NCBI RefSeq assembly: GCF_001715195.1
Contig: NZ_MDWE01000005.1
Coordinates: forward strand, 62,001 to 126,000
Length of the DNA stretch: 64,000 nucleotides
Direction: 5' to 3'
Source of the DNA: Rhodohalobacter halophilus
GTDB lineage: Bacteria > Bacteroidota > Rhodothermia > Balneolales > Balneolaceae
Shown here: piece after piece, positions 53,020-61,683 of the stretch
Numbering within the stretch: position 1 is the first letter of the stretch
Layout of the letters: each line of letters starts with the position of its first letter
The notes under the pieces: model-generated
Told to the model about the DNA's origin: nothing
What the model saw: only the letters and a program-made list of their open reading frames with translations
The model's database searches: none
Program-made: the position numbers and the translations under genes

Positions 53020-54840
53020 ATGACACAAGATATCAGAAACATAGCCATTATCGCCCACGTAGATCACGGAAAAACCACCTTGGTGGATCAGATGCTGCGG
53101 CAGAGCGGTACATTCAGAGAGAATCAACAAGTTGATGAGAGAGTGATGGACTCCGGTGACCTTGAAAAAGAGAAGGGAATCACAATCAGCTCAAAAAACA
53201 CGGCAGTGCTGTGGAACGACACGAAAATCAATATCGTAGATACACCGGGTCACGCCGATTTTGGCGGTGAGGTGGAGCGGATTTTGAAGATGGTGAACGG
53301 TGTAATTCTTCTGGTAGATGCTGCTGAAGGTCCATTACCACAGACAAAATTTGTGCTTCGTAAGTCTCTGGAGCTTGGATATCAGCCCATTGTTCTCATC
53401 AACAAAATTGACCGGAAGGATGCTCGGCCTGATGCGGTGTTGAATGAAATTTTTGACCTTTTTGTGTCACTCGATGCAAATGACGATCAGCTTGATTTTC
53501 CCGTTCTGTACGCAATTGGAATTGATGGAATCGCAAAGACTGAACTGGACGATGACAACGAAGATTTGAGTCCGCTTTTTGAACTGATCGTAAATCATAT
53601 TCCTGCACCGGAACAGGTGAGTGATGCCCCGTTTAAAATGCTGGTGAGCAGCGTGGACTGGAACGACTATGTTGGGCGAATTGCGATTGGCCGAGTGGAG
53701 CAGGGGACCATCAAAACCAACCAGGAAATTGTGCTGATGGATCGCAAGGGAAATCAGAAGGTGAAAGCAAAAGCCACAAAACTTTTTACGTTTAACGGAT
53801 TGAACCGAGAGCCGGTTGATAAAGCGCTAGCGGGCGATATTTTTGCGATGGCCGGATATGAAGATGTGGAGATAGGAGATACACTGACTCACGTTTCAGA
53901 TCCGACTCCGATTGAGTATTACGATATCGATCAGCCTACAATGGCGATGTATTTTCGTGTAAACAATTCACCTTTTGCAGGGCGTGAAGGGGATTATGTG
54001 ACATCCAACCAAATTAAGGATCGTTTACACAAAGAGATTCGGACCAACGTATCGATTCAGGTAGAGCAGACTGATAATCCGGATATTTTTAAAGTGGCCG
54101 GACGCGGTGAGCTGCAATTGGCTATTCTGATTGAAACAATGCGCCGGGAAGGGTATGAGTTTGCCGTTTCCCGACCGGAAGTACTACTGAGAGAAATTGA
54201 CGGTCAAACCCATGAACCGTTTGAAGAGGTGGTCATTGACGTCCATTCCGATTACAGCAACAAGGTGATCGATAATATTCAAAAACGTAAAGGGATCATG
54301 ACCTCCATGGTTCAGGAAGGAGAAAACCACCGTATTGAGTTTAAAGTGCCTTCGCGAGGCTTGATCGGTTTTAGAGGTGAGATGATGACCGAAACCCGAG
54401 GTACCGGAATTATGCACCAGCAATTTGATGGCTATGAGCCTTTTGCAGGAGAGATTCCGGGCAGGAATCGCGGTGCGTTAATCTCACTTGAGCAAGGGGA
54501 TGTGACACCGTATGCCCTGGAAGGGCTACAGGATCGCGGACAGTTTATCGTTGTGCCCGGAGATCCGGTCTATATGGGGCAAGTGGTCGGGATCAATAAG
54601 CGAGCTGATGATCTGGTTGTGAATGTAGTGAAAAAGAAAAACCTGACGAACCACCGGGCTACACAAACGGCCGACTCAGTAAAAATCTCACAGGCTAAAA
54701 AAATGAGTCTTGAGCAGTGCATCGAGTTTATTGATAATGACGAACTGCTCGAAGTTACACCCAAGAGTCTTCGAATCCGAAAGCTCTATCTGGATCACAA
54801 CGAGAGAAAGAGAGCTGAGAAGCAGAAAGAGTTGGTTTAA
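53020..54840 (+). CDS. typA: Translational GTPase TypA/BipA
   Basis: The 606-residue product has the G1 motif AHVDHGKTTLVDQML (about residues 12-26), the switch region KEKGITI, DTPGHADFGGEVER and NKIDRKDAR. EF-G-like domains II, III and V follow, then the TypA-specific C-terminal domain (NRGALISLEQGDVTPYALEG, KSLRIRKLYLDHNERKR). It binds the ribosome and aids growth under cold or stress and 50S assembly. A strong terminator follows. Confidence 0.97.
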   Translation: MTQDIRNIAIIAHVDHGKTTLVDQMLRQSGTFRENQQVDERVMDSGDLEKEKGITISSKNTAVLWNDTKINIVDTPGHADFGGEVERILKMVNGVILLVDAAEGPLPQTKFVLRKSLELGYQPIVLINKIDRKDARPDAVLNEIFDLFVSLDANDDQLDFPVLYAIGIDGIAKTELDDDNEDLSPLFELIVNHIPAPEQVSDAPFKMLVSSVDWNDYVGRIAIGRVEQGTIKTNQEIVLMDRKGNQKVKAKATKLFTFNGLNREPVDKALAGDIFAMAGYEDVEIGDTLTHVSDPTPIEYYDIDQPTMAMYFRVNNSPFAGREGDYVTSNQIKDRLHKEIRTNVSIQVEQTDNPDIFKVAGRGELQLAILIETMRREGYEFAVSRPEVLLREIDGQTHEPFEEVVIDVHSDYSNKVIDNIQKRKGIMTSMVQEGENHRIEFKVPSRGLIGFRGEMMTETRGTGIMHQQFDGYEPFAGEIPGRNRGALISLEQGDVTPYALEGLQDRGQFIVVPGDPVYMGQVVGINKRADDLVVNVVKKKNLTNHRATQTADSVKISQAKKMSLEQCIEFIDNDELLEVTPKSLRIRKLYLDHNERKRAEKQKELV

Positions 54841-54855
54841 GCACAGGAATTTTGC

Positions 54856-54888
54856 AGTCATCGGATGATTAAGTTTCATTCGATGACT
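54856..54888 (+). terminator. Rho-independent terminator after typA
   Basis: AGTCATCGGATGA (54856-54868) pairs with TCATTCGATGACT (54876-54888) over 13 positions with a single G-T pair and a 7-base loop, followed by a T-rich tract. An upstream in-frame ATG of the photolyase frame (54865) lies inside this hairpin, which argues for the later start. Confidence 0.85.
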
Positions 54889-54945
54889 CAATGTTATTAT
54901 TTAGGTTTTTGGAATGCCTCATTTCAAATTATCGTTTTCAACTCT

Positions 54946-56424
54946 ATGAAAAATTTCAACAGCTACAGAGTCTTTAAACGAAACGAAAGAGAACCAAATC
55001 CGGATGGAGAATATGTTCTCTACTGGATGCAGATCAACCGGCGATTCCACTACAATTTTGCATTGGAGTACGCCGTAGGCTGGGCCAATAAACTGGGAAA
55101 ACCACTTCTGATTCTGGAAGCATTTTCATGCGATTATCCCTGGGCTACAGACCGGTCTCACACATTTATGATGCAGGGGATGAAGGAGCATTTGGAGTAT
55201 GCGACGGATCTGGATTTGAACTATATCTCTTTCGTTGAAGAGAAGGCCGGTCAGTATGATAAACTATTGAGAAATCTGGCTTCGAATGCGTCACTATTGT
55301 TAACTGATGAATATCCGGTATTCATCATGCGTAAACGGAATGAACAGTATCCGAAAGAGATGATAATTCCGTATATCACTGTTGATAGCAACGGATTGAT
55401 TCCACTCGGCCTCACAGATAAAGATCCATACAGCGCCTATTTTTTCCGAAAAATCATGCAGAAGAATTTTATAGAGGCGTTTACGAATCCACCAAAACGG
55501 AATCCACTGGATGATCTGGAAAATCGTCAACAAGTAGATCTGCCTGAAGCTTTTTTTGAGAACATCCCTGATGCTGAAAATGCGTTATATAATATTCCGG
55601 GATTTATTTCTAAGCTGAATATTGATCATTCAGTAAAGCCTATTGACTGGCAGGGAGGCCGCTCTGCGGGTTTGGGGATGATGGGGCAGTTCATTAAAAA
55701 CGGTTTGCTTGAGTATGATGAAAAGCGCAATGATCCCGATGAACAGAAAACGAGTCAGCTCAGCCCCTGGCTTCATTTTGGAAAAGTTTCGGAGTACGAA
55801 ATTGTGAAGGCAGTACTCGATCATCAGCCAGATGGATGGGACCTTGATAAGATCACTTTTAATAAGGGATCAACCGGAGGTTTTTTTAACGGCAATCCAA
55901 ATATTGACGGATTTCTGGATGAGGTGATTACGTGGCGCGAAGTTGGCTTTCATTTTGCCCACCACAGGGCTGACTATGACAGGATAGACAGTTTACCCGA
56001 TTGGGTACAGAAGACAATGGATGAGCACCGTGACGACCCGAGGGAGTGGGTTTACAGCTATGATGAACTGAAAAACTCACAAACACATGACGAGATCTGG
56101 AATGCAGCGCAAACGCAGCTTCGTGAAGAAGGCATTATCCATAACTATCTGCGAATGCTCTGGGGAAAAAAAGTGATTGAGTGGACGCCCGATTATGAGA
56201 CTGCGGCTCAATATCTGATTGATCTGAACAACACGTACGCTATCGATGGGCGTGATCCCAACAGTTACTCCGGTATTTTCTGGTGCCTTGGAAGATTTGA
56301 TCGGGCATGGCAGGAGAGACCCATTTTTGGGAAATTGAGGTACATGACCAGTGAAAGTACTCGCAAAAAAGTCAAACTGAAAGAGTACCTGAACCGGTAT
56401 GGAAAACAGAAAAGTCTGCTCTGA
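54946..56424 (+). CDS. Deoxyribodipyrimidine photolyase, class II type
   Basis: The product is 492 residues from ATG 54946. The N-terminal alpha/beta domain has VLYWMQINRRFHYNFALEYA, a class II-like opening (YWMxxxxR), and LLTDEYPVFIMRKR. The FAD-binding helical domain has SQLSPWLHFGKVSEYEI, DEVITWREVGFHFAHHR, LRMLWGKKVIEW and DGRDPNSYSGIFWCLGRFDRAW. These enzymes use blue light to repair cyclobutane pyrimidine dimers, which suits a lit surface habitat. The longer frame from 54865 is rejected because it starts in the typA terminator. Confidence 0.93.
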   Translation: MKNFNSYRVFKRNEREPNPDGEYVLYWMQINRRFHYNFALEYAVGWANKLGKPLLILEAFSCDYPWATDRSHTFMMQGMKEHLEYATDLDLNYISFVEEKAGQYDKLLRNLASNASLLLTDEYPVFIMRKRNEQYPKEMIIPYITVDSNGLIPLGLTDKDPYSAYFFRKIMQKNFIEAFTNPPKRNPLDDLENRQQVDLPEAFFENIPDAENALYNIPGFISKLNIDHSVKPIDWQGGRSAGLGMMGQFIKNGLLEYDEKRNDPDEQKTSQLSPWLHFGKVSEYEIVKAVLDHQPDGWDLDKITFNKGSTGGFFNGNPNIDGFLDEVITWREVGFHFAHHRADYDRIDSLPDWVQKTMDEHRDDPREWVYSYDELKNSQTHDEIWNAAQTQLREEGIIHNYLRMLWGKKVIEWTPDYETAAQYLIDLNNTYAIDGRDPNSYSGIFWCLGRFDRAWQERPIFGKLRYMTSESTRKKVKLKEYLNRYGKQKSLL

Positions 56425-56482
56425 TCTGCCAAAAGTTTTCCCCTAACAAGGGGAGAGTAAGAGGGGTGTCAACTAATTTCAC

Positions 56483-57277
56483 TCAAAGCCTATCAATAAG
56501 CTCATTAACCAACCGCGCAAAATCTTCTTTACGGCTTTCGGCTGCAACCTTCACTTCGGAGTGATCCAGTTTCTGTTTGAGAACTCCGGCTGCCATATTG
56601 GTGACCAGCGATATGGCAGCAGCAGGTAAATTCAACCGGGATGCTTCGATTAGCTCCGGAGCCGTACTCATACCTACTACATCCGCTCCCATCACTCGAA
56701 ACGCCCTGATTTCTGCTTTGGTCTCATAACTTGGTCCTTTTGCGAATAGGTAGGTGCCGCGCTGTACTTCCAAACCGATCGATGCAGCAATTTCCCGAAC
56801 TCTGTCTGCTGTTTGCTGCAAATTATACTGAAAGCGTTCGGAGGGAGCCGGGGCTACTTTATGAAAAACCCGGAATACATCGTCGATAACCATCAGATCG
56901 CCAACCTTAAAATTGGTGTTAATGGCACCGGCCGCATTGGAAACGATTAGTTTTTTCGCATTGAACGCCTTGGCCAGGTGAACCGGCAGTACGGTTTTAG
57001 AGAGCGGATATCCTTCATAATGATGAAATCGGCCCGAAAATGCGATAACCTTCTTCCCATTCACCAAGCCCGTAAAAAGCTCACCTGCATGGCCTGCCAC
57101 GCTGGAGTGGGGAAAGTTTGGAATTTGATTGTAGGGAACCGAAAAAGGTTCATCAATTGTGGTCGAAAAATCACCCAAACCGGACCCCAGAATTACGACT
57201 GCTTCAATCTTGTCCGGGAATTCGTTATCCGTCAGAAAATTTTTAATCCCGTCAATGTAATTCGGAAGTTTCGTCAT
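56483..57277 (-). CDS. Purine-nucleoside phosphorylase
   Basis: The 264-residue product belongs to the trimeric PNP group: VVILGSGLGDFS near residue 27 (phosphate site), GHAGELFTGLVNGKKVIAFSGRFHHYEGY (His86-type region), VSNAAGAINTNFKVGD, and KGPSYETKAEIRAFRVMGADVVGMS with the purine-binding residues. It splits purine nucleosides with phosphate. It is the last gene of the minus-strand operon and overlaps the MBL gene by four bases (ATGA). Confidence 0.96.
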   Translation of the reverse strand: MTKLPNYIDGIKNFLTDNEFPDKIEAVVILGSGLGDFSTTIDEPFSVPYNQIPNFPHSSVAGHAGELFTGLVNGKKVIAFSGRFHHYEGYPLSKTVLPVHLAKAFNAKKLIVSNAAGAINTNFKVGDLMVIDDVFRVFHKVAPAPSERFQYNLQQTADRVREIAASIGLEVQRGTYLFAKGPSYETKAEIRAFRVMGADVVGMSTAPELIEASRLNLPAAAISLVTNMAAGVLKQKLDHSEVKVAAESRKEDFARLVNELIDRL

Positions 57278-58065
57278 GATACATTCTCTATGATGTAACC
57301 TTTATTTTCATCAAATCCGGTTAGTTTAAACATCGGATGGTCAGTTTCGTGGTAGGTTAAAAATGTATATCCCTCTTTGTATGCAACCTTTTGAAGTTCT
57401 TTCCGGTTTTGAGAACTCTTTTGGGGATCGAAATCGTATTTGGCTTCAAATGTGCGGTTAATTGCACTTCTTCGGCCAACCACATCACCTGCCATAATAA
57501 ATTTATTTTCTCCATTTTCATAAAAAAGTGCCTGGTGAAATTCGGTATGCCCGCCAATAGTTTTGGTTCGAACATACTCAATCGGGTTACCTTCCTGCTT
57601 CAGAAACCCTAAATCGGCATGAGCATCCAAAAAGTTAAAAAAGTCGATTTCATCTTCACTTTTATTGTCGATGATGGATCGCAGTTTTTCCCACTCTTGA
57701 CCCGAAACCCATACTTTTGCCTCAGGAAATGTCAATTCCCAATAGCCATTTTTTCTATGAGCCAATCCTCCAATATGATCGAAATGAAGATGGCTCGCAA
57801 AAATGTCTGTGATCTCAAAATCTTCCACATCCTGCTCTTCCAGGTTTTCGAGAATTGTGTCGATGGATGTATCAGCACCGAACAGATCGCCCAATCCAAC
57901 ATCAAAGAGTATGTTTCGGTCACCGTCCTGTATGAGGAATGGATTGATTGAGAGCTTAAGTGCACCTTGGTTTGGCGGATCATCCCTGTTTATTCGTTTG
58001 AAATCTTTATCGAGTCCCACAGAAAATGTTCCTTCATATAGCGGGGTTACATGTACACGGCTCAT
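57274..58065 (-). CDS. MBL-fold metallo-hydrolase
   Basis: The 263-residue product has the metallo-beta-lactamase fold: NILFDVGLGDLFG, the metal motif SHLHFDHIGGL (HxHxDH, near residue 91), a further His in GGHTEFHQALF, and AGDVVG supplying the Asp. The final His is likely in TYHETDHP. The substrate is unknown; this subgroup includes lactonases and quorum-quenching-like enzymes but also many uncharacterised hydrolases. It lies between phoH and the PNP gene, sharing a four-base overlap with the latter. Confidence 0.92.
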   Translation of the reverse strand: MSRVHVTPLYEGTFSVGLDKDFKRINRDDPPNQGALKLSINPFLIQDGDRNILFDVGLGDLFGADTSIDTILENLEEQDVEDFEITDIFASHLHFDHIGGLAHRKNGYWELTFPEAKVWVSGQEWEKLRSIIDNKSEDEIDFFNFLDAHADLGFLKQEGNPIEYVRTKTIGGHTEFHQALFYENGENKFIMAGDVVGRRSAINRTFEAKYDFDPQKSSQNRKELQKVAYKEGYTFLTYHETDHPMFKLTGFDENKGYIIENVS

Positions 58066-58102
58066 GGTGATGAATGTTTAAAAATGAATTTGGTGAGCGG
58101 AC

Positions 58103-59128
58103 TTACTTGTTTTCAAATTTTTCGTAGGCATCAATGATGTCGCGAACCAGCTTATGGCGCACAACATCCGACTGATCGAGATAGACAAACGAAATACCTT
58201 CAATGTCCTTTAAGATTTTTTGAATTGAGATCAGCCCCGATTCTTGTCGTTTGGGGAGGTCTGTCTGTGTGATGTCTCCGGTGATGATCGCCCTGCTGTT
58301 GAATCCGATACGCGTCAGAAACATCTTCATTTGAGTATTGGTAGCGTTCTGAGCCTCGTCCAGAATAACAAAGGCGTTGTTGAGTGTACGCCCGCGCATG
58401 TAGGCCAGCGGAGCAATCTCAATCGTATTTTTTGCAAGCTGAAATTCCAGTTTGTCGAACTCAATCATCTCTTCCAATGCATCGTACAGAGGGCGAAGAT
58501 AAGGATCTACTTTCTCTTTCAGATCTCCGGGGAGAAAACCGAGATTTTCGCCGGCTTCTACGGCAGGTCTTGCCAGGATAATTTTCTTCACTTTTCGCTC
58601 TTTAAGTGCCTTTACGGCCAAAGCTACAGATGTATAGGTTTTCCCGGTTCCGGCCGGTCCGATGGCGAAGAGGATATCATTCTTTTCTGAAGCCCGAATA
58701 ATATTTCGTTGACCGCCGGTTTTGGCTGTGATGGCCTCTCCGGTGTGGGTGTGAATGATCACATCTCCTTTGTCCTCAATAAATGGTTTTCGCTGAGAAG
58801 CGGATCCAATATCACTTTCAGATTTATTGGCAAGGGCAAGCAGGGTAGAGAGGTCTGCCGGCTTGATATTGCCGGTCTGACGAGCAATGGAAATCATTTC
58901 ACCCATTATATCTTCTATGGCACCAACTTCTGCCTGCGGGCCGAGTATTTTAATACGATTTCCCCTCGCAGTTATTTTTGTTGAAGGGAAAGCCCGGTCA
59001 AGCTGATTCAGATGTTCATCTCCAAATCCGAGAATGACAACCGGATCGAGATCTTTAATAAAGATCGTTTTTTCGATGAGTTGTTGAGATGTTTCGATAG
59101 GTGATAACTGATTTAGTGAGTCTTTAAT
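58103..59128 (-). CDS. phoH: PhoH-family ATPase, apparent ATT start
   Basis: The first ATG of the frame (58906) gives only 267 residues and cuts the N-terminus. The frame is open a further 90 codons and encodes typical PhoH text upstream: KTIFIKDLDPVVILGFGDEH, AFPSTKITARGNRIKILG. No ATG, GTG or TTG lies there; the best placed codon is ATT at 59126-59128, giving 341 residues. The ATPase core has FAIGPAGTGKTYTSVALAVK (Walker A), FVILDEAQNAT (Walker B) and ITGDITQTDLP. PhoH proteins are ATPases linked to RNA metabolism. Start choice is inference. Confidence 0.85.
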   Translation of the reverse strand: MKDSLNQLSPIETSQQLIEKTIFIKDLDPVVILGFGDEHLNQLDRAFPSTKITARGNRIKILGPQAEVGAIEDIMGEMISIARQTGNIKPADLSTLLALANKSESDIGSASQRKPFIEDKGDVIIHTHTGEAITAKTGGQRNIIRASEKNDILFAIGPAGTGKTYTSVALAVKALKERKVKKIILARPAVEAGENLGFLPGDLKEKVDPYLRPLYDALEEMIEFDKLEFQLAKNTIEIAPLAYMRGRTLNNAFVILDEAQNATNTQMKMFLTRIGFNSRAIITGDITQTDLPKRQESGLISIQKILKDIEGISFVYLDQSDVVRHKLVRDIIDAYEKFENK

Positions 59129-59159
59129 TTGAAATGTAAGAAATCTATGTGAAGTTGAT

Positions 59160-59849
59160 TTAAACGACTTTCTCCGAACCTTTTAGAGCCAGACTATTCA
59201 ACTCTTCAATTCGCTCAGATATGTTTGGTGCTTTAAAAACACTGCTTCCGGCAACAAGCACATCTACACCTTTTTGAACAAGTTTTTGGATGTTTTTGGT
59301 TCCGACTCCACCGTCAATTTCAATTAGGAAATCGGCACGTAGTTCACTTCTGAGATCACGAAGCTCTTCTACTTTATCAAAACTAGCCTCAATGAACGAC
59401 TGACCGCCAAAACCTGGATTTACACTCATGATTAGAGCCAGATCCACATCAGGTAAAATGGGCTTTAACAGTTCAACACTTGTTGCCGGATTGATCACTA
59501 CACCGGCCATGCAGCCGTGGTCTTTAATATTCTGAATGGTACGATGTAGGTGGGGACACGCTTCGTAGTGAACCGAAATCAGGTCAGACCCGGCATCGGC
59601 AAAATCTTCTATATATTGATCCGGATTTTCAATCATTAAGTGAACATCCAGAAATGCTTCGGGGACGGTTTGGCGAACCGCGCTCACAATTCCCGGCCCA
59701 TAACTGATATTGGGAACAAAATGGCCATCCATAATGTCGCAGTGGAACCAATTAATTCCGGACTCAGAGCAGGTATTTAACTCTTCTCCAAGTTTCGTGA
59801 AATCAGCGGCAAGAATAGAAGGTGCCAGGATCGGCAGGTCAAAATTCAT
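59160..59849 (-). CDS. rpe: Ribulose-phosphate 3-epimerase
   Basis: The 229-residue TIM-barrel protein has APSILAADFTKLGEELN at the start, FHCDIMDGHFVPNISYGP (metal His and Asp), VHLMIENPDQYI, LIMSVNPGFGGQSFI near residue 140 and EIDGGVGTKNI near residue 178. It interconverts ribulose-5-phosphate and xylulose-5-phosphate in the pentose phosphate pathway. It lies five bases after the PASTA gene and 31 bp before the putative phoH start. Confidence 0.97.
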   Translation of the reverse strand: MNFDLPILAPSILAADFTKLGEELNTCSESGINWFHCDIMDGHFVPNISYGPGIVSAVRQTVPEAFLDVHLMIENPDQYIEDFADAGSDLISVHYEACPHLHRTIQNIKDHGCMAGVVINPATSVELLKPILPDVDLALIMSVNPGFGGQSFIEASFDKVEELRDLRSELRADFLIEIDGGVGTKNIQKLVQKGVDVLVAGSSVFKAPNISERIEELNSLALKGSEKVV

Positions 59850-59854
59850 AGGAA

Positions 59855-60691
59855 TTAATTTTCAGAATTATCAATTTGTGATGTATCGGGTGGAGTAGAT
59901 GATGTGGTATCATCGATAATAGCTCCTGTTTCTGACTCTTCGCGTGCGTCGAATCTTTCTGCAACAACAAGTTCAATGGTTTCACCTTCCTGAAGTTCAG
60001 CTACATTCGGGCTGAAAGAGAGTACTGTATTGGGGGTTACATCTCTGGATGGCTCAAAGCGAATGGGGCCTACACGTAATCCGGCTCGCATTATTTGTTG
60101 CTGAGCTTCAGTCAGCCGTAAACCTTCCAGCTGCGGGACATCCACGATGCGGGCACCGAGTCCGTCACTGACAACAAGGTTTATGGCCGTGCCTCGGTCC
60201 ACCGTGTCACCGGGGGCCACAGACTGGCGAAGAATGGTATTTTTAAATCTATTGGATTCGTAGCTTGTGGAGCCAATGGTTAGCCCGCTGTTTTCGAGCT
60301 GAAGTCGTGCATTTCTATATGACAGATTAACCACATTTGGAACTTCAACCTGGGGAGTAGACTCAGTGTTTACCGTTAAATAGACTTTCCGGTTCGGCTT
60401 AACGAGTTGCCGTGGCGAGGGAGACTGGTCGATTACATAGTTGGCGGGATATGCAGAATGGGCTCTCCGGTCATGAACTTCAAAGCGGAGTCCATAATCA
60501 GTAAGAAGTGATTCAGCTTCCTCCAGTGAAAGTTTGGTTACATCAGGAATGGTTACTCCTTCATTGTAATTTGTGTACTTCGGCATAATGACAAAGTCCA
60601 TCAACAGTACAAAAATTACCCCGGCTGAAATCAACCCGCCGATTGAGAGATAAAATGTTTTGCTTGTGAGGAGTTTTTTCAAAGTTTTCAT
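59855..60691 (-). CDS. Membrane-anchored PASTA-domain protein
   Basis: The 278-residue product has one N-terminal membrane helix (about residues 15-36, LSIGGLISAGVIFVLLMDFV) and then three PASTA repeats: TIPDVTKLSLEEAESLL (about 45-110), EVPNVVNLSYRNARLQLE (about 112-180) and DVPQLEGLRLTEAQQQI (about 183-250). A polar Ser/Thr/Asp-rich tail follows. No kinase or transpeptidase domain is attached. PASTA domains bind peptidoglycan-like ligands, so a role in cell-wall sensing is possible. Stand-alone PASTA proteins next to rpe are seen in Bacteroidota. Confidence 0.92.
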   Translation of the reverse strand: MKTLKKLLTSKTFYLSIGGLISAGVIFVLLMDFVIMPKYTNYNEGVTIPDVTKLSLEEAESLLTDYGLRFEVHDRRAHSAYPANYVIDQSPSPRQLVKPNRKVYLTVNTESTPQVEVPNVVNLSYRNARLQLENSGLTIGSTSYESNRFKNTILRQSVAPGDTVDRGTAINLVVSDGLGARIVDVPQLEGLRLTEAQQQIMRAGLRVGPIRFEPSRDVTPNTVLSFSPNVAELQEGETIELVVAERFDAREESETGAIIDDTTSSTPPDTSQIDNSEN

Positions 60692-60720
60692 GGGTCAAAA
60701 ATACGATTTTCAATCTGTTC

Positions 60721-61683
60721 TTAGAAACGAACTGTCATACTAATTTGACGGCCCGGTACAATACTTGGAGTTGCTTCTATACGGTTTTGTTTCAGTTGAA
60801 CGGTGAACAGTGCATCGAGCGCAGATACAACATGATTTGCCACCAGAAGCATTTTAAAAGATCGTCCCGATCTGTACAGATCATTAAAACGTTCGGCATC
60901 ATCAGCAAATTGCCAGAAAAGAGAACTTGCGTGTGATCCGTTTCGGTCGAAAAGAAACCGCCGGTTATAGCGATTACCTGTGTGGCCAAGCTGATCATGG
61001 AAATCGTGGTAATCTCTCCATCCGGACTGATATTGATAATATTTGGCAATCAGCTCATAATATTGCTGAGAACCGTATGCGGGCAGAGCGTGAGAAAACC
61101 GACTGGCTGACTGATCATCTGTCGTCATATACCGAGTGTTTCGTTCACTCTCTCTGAGCAGTGTGATGTCAACTGCCTGCCAGTCAACAGATGGATCAAA
61201 TGCCGGTGTAACACCTTCAATTTCGTCTCTAAGCTCATCAATATGTGGATTGGACAGATTGTGCACTTCATGATACTCAACCAGCCAGTGGGCATACTGA
61301 ACCACGCTCCAGTTTTGGTCAGCCTGCTCTTCATACCTTGTTTCTAAACGTCCGGCGCGGTTATACCTGTCGATGGTCAGGATGATAGCCGAAACTTCAA
61401 GGGCTGCAAATAGGCCGGCACGAAGCCAGTTTTGGTTCACTGCCTGAGCTGAACCCGGAAGAAAGGCGGAGCTTAAAAATGCAACACCGGGATCGGTTCG
61501 GATCTGATGTTTTAGAGAAAATGAAGTTCTATTTTCTGATGCCAGTACATTGGTTGACGGCAGCAGATCTCGCACCGAAATTTCTGCTTCCGAAGTCGGC
61601 TGCACAACCACGCTTACGGCCTCTTGAGAAAGCGCGCCGTATGGAAAAACGATCATTATAAAAAGAAGCAGCCATTTGCTCAT
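60721..61683 (-). CDS. DUF5683-like secreted or membrane protein
   Basis: The 320-residue product has a signal peptide (ending GALSQ, about residue 20). The stretch AFLSSAFLPGSAQAVNQNWLRAGLFAALEVSA (here quoted in two parts: AFLSSAFLPGSAQAV and NQNWLRAGLFAALE) resembles the DUF5683 core of Bacteroidota. A later hydrophobic part (FKMLLVANHVVSALDALF) may be another membrane segment, and the C-terminus ISMTVRF ends in Phe like outer-membrane proteins. Function is unknown. Its start overlaps the stop of the upstream TolB-like gene by four bases. Confidence 0.75.
   Translation of the reverse strand: MSKWLLLFIMIVFPYGALSQEAVSVVVQPTSEAEISVRDLLPSTNVLASENRTSFSLKHQIRTDPGVAFLSSAFLPGSAQAVNQNWLRAGLFAALEVSAIILTIDRYNRAGRLETRYEEQADQNWSVVQYAHWLVEYHEVHNLSNPHIDELRDEIEGVTPAFDPSVDWQAVDITLLRESERNTRYMTTDDQSASRFSHALPAYGSQQYYELIAKYYQYQSGWRDYHDFHDQLGHTGNRYNRRFLFDRNGSHASSLFWQFADDAERFNDLYRSGRSFKMLLVANHVVSALDALFTVQLKQNRIEATPSIVPGRQISMTVRF

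Noticed and set aside
54865-54945. Longer photolyase start at 54865
   Set aside because: It lies inside the typA terminator hairpin and adds 27 residues unlike the family.
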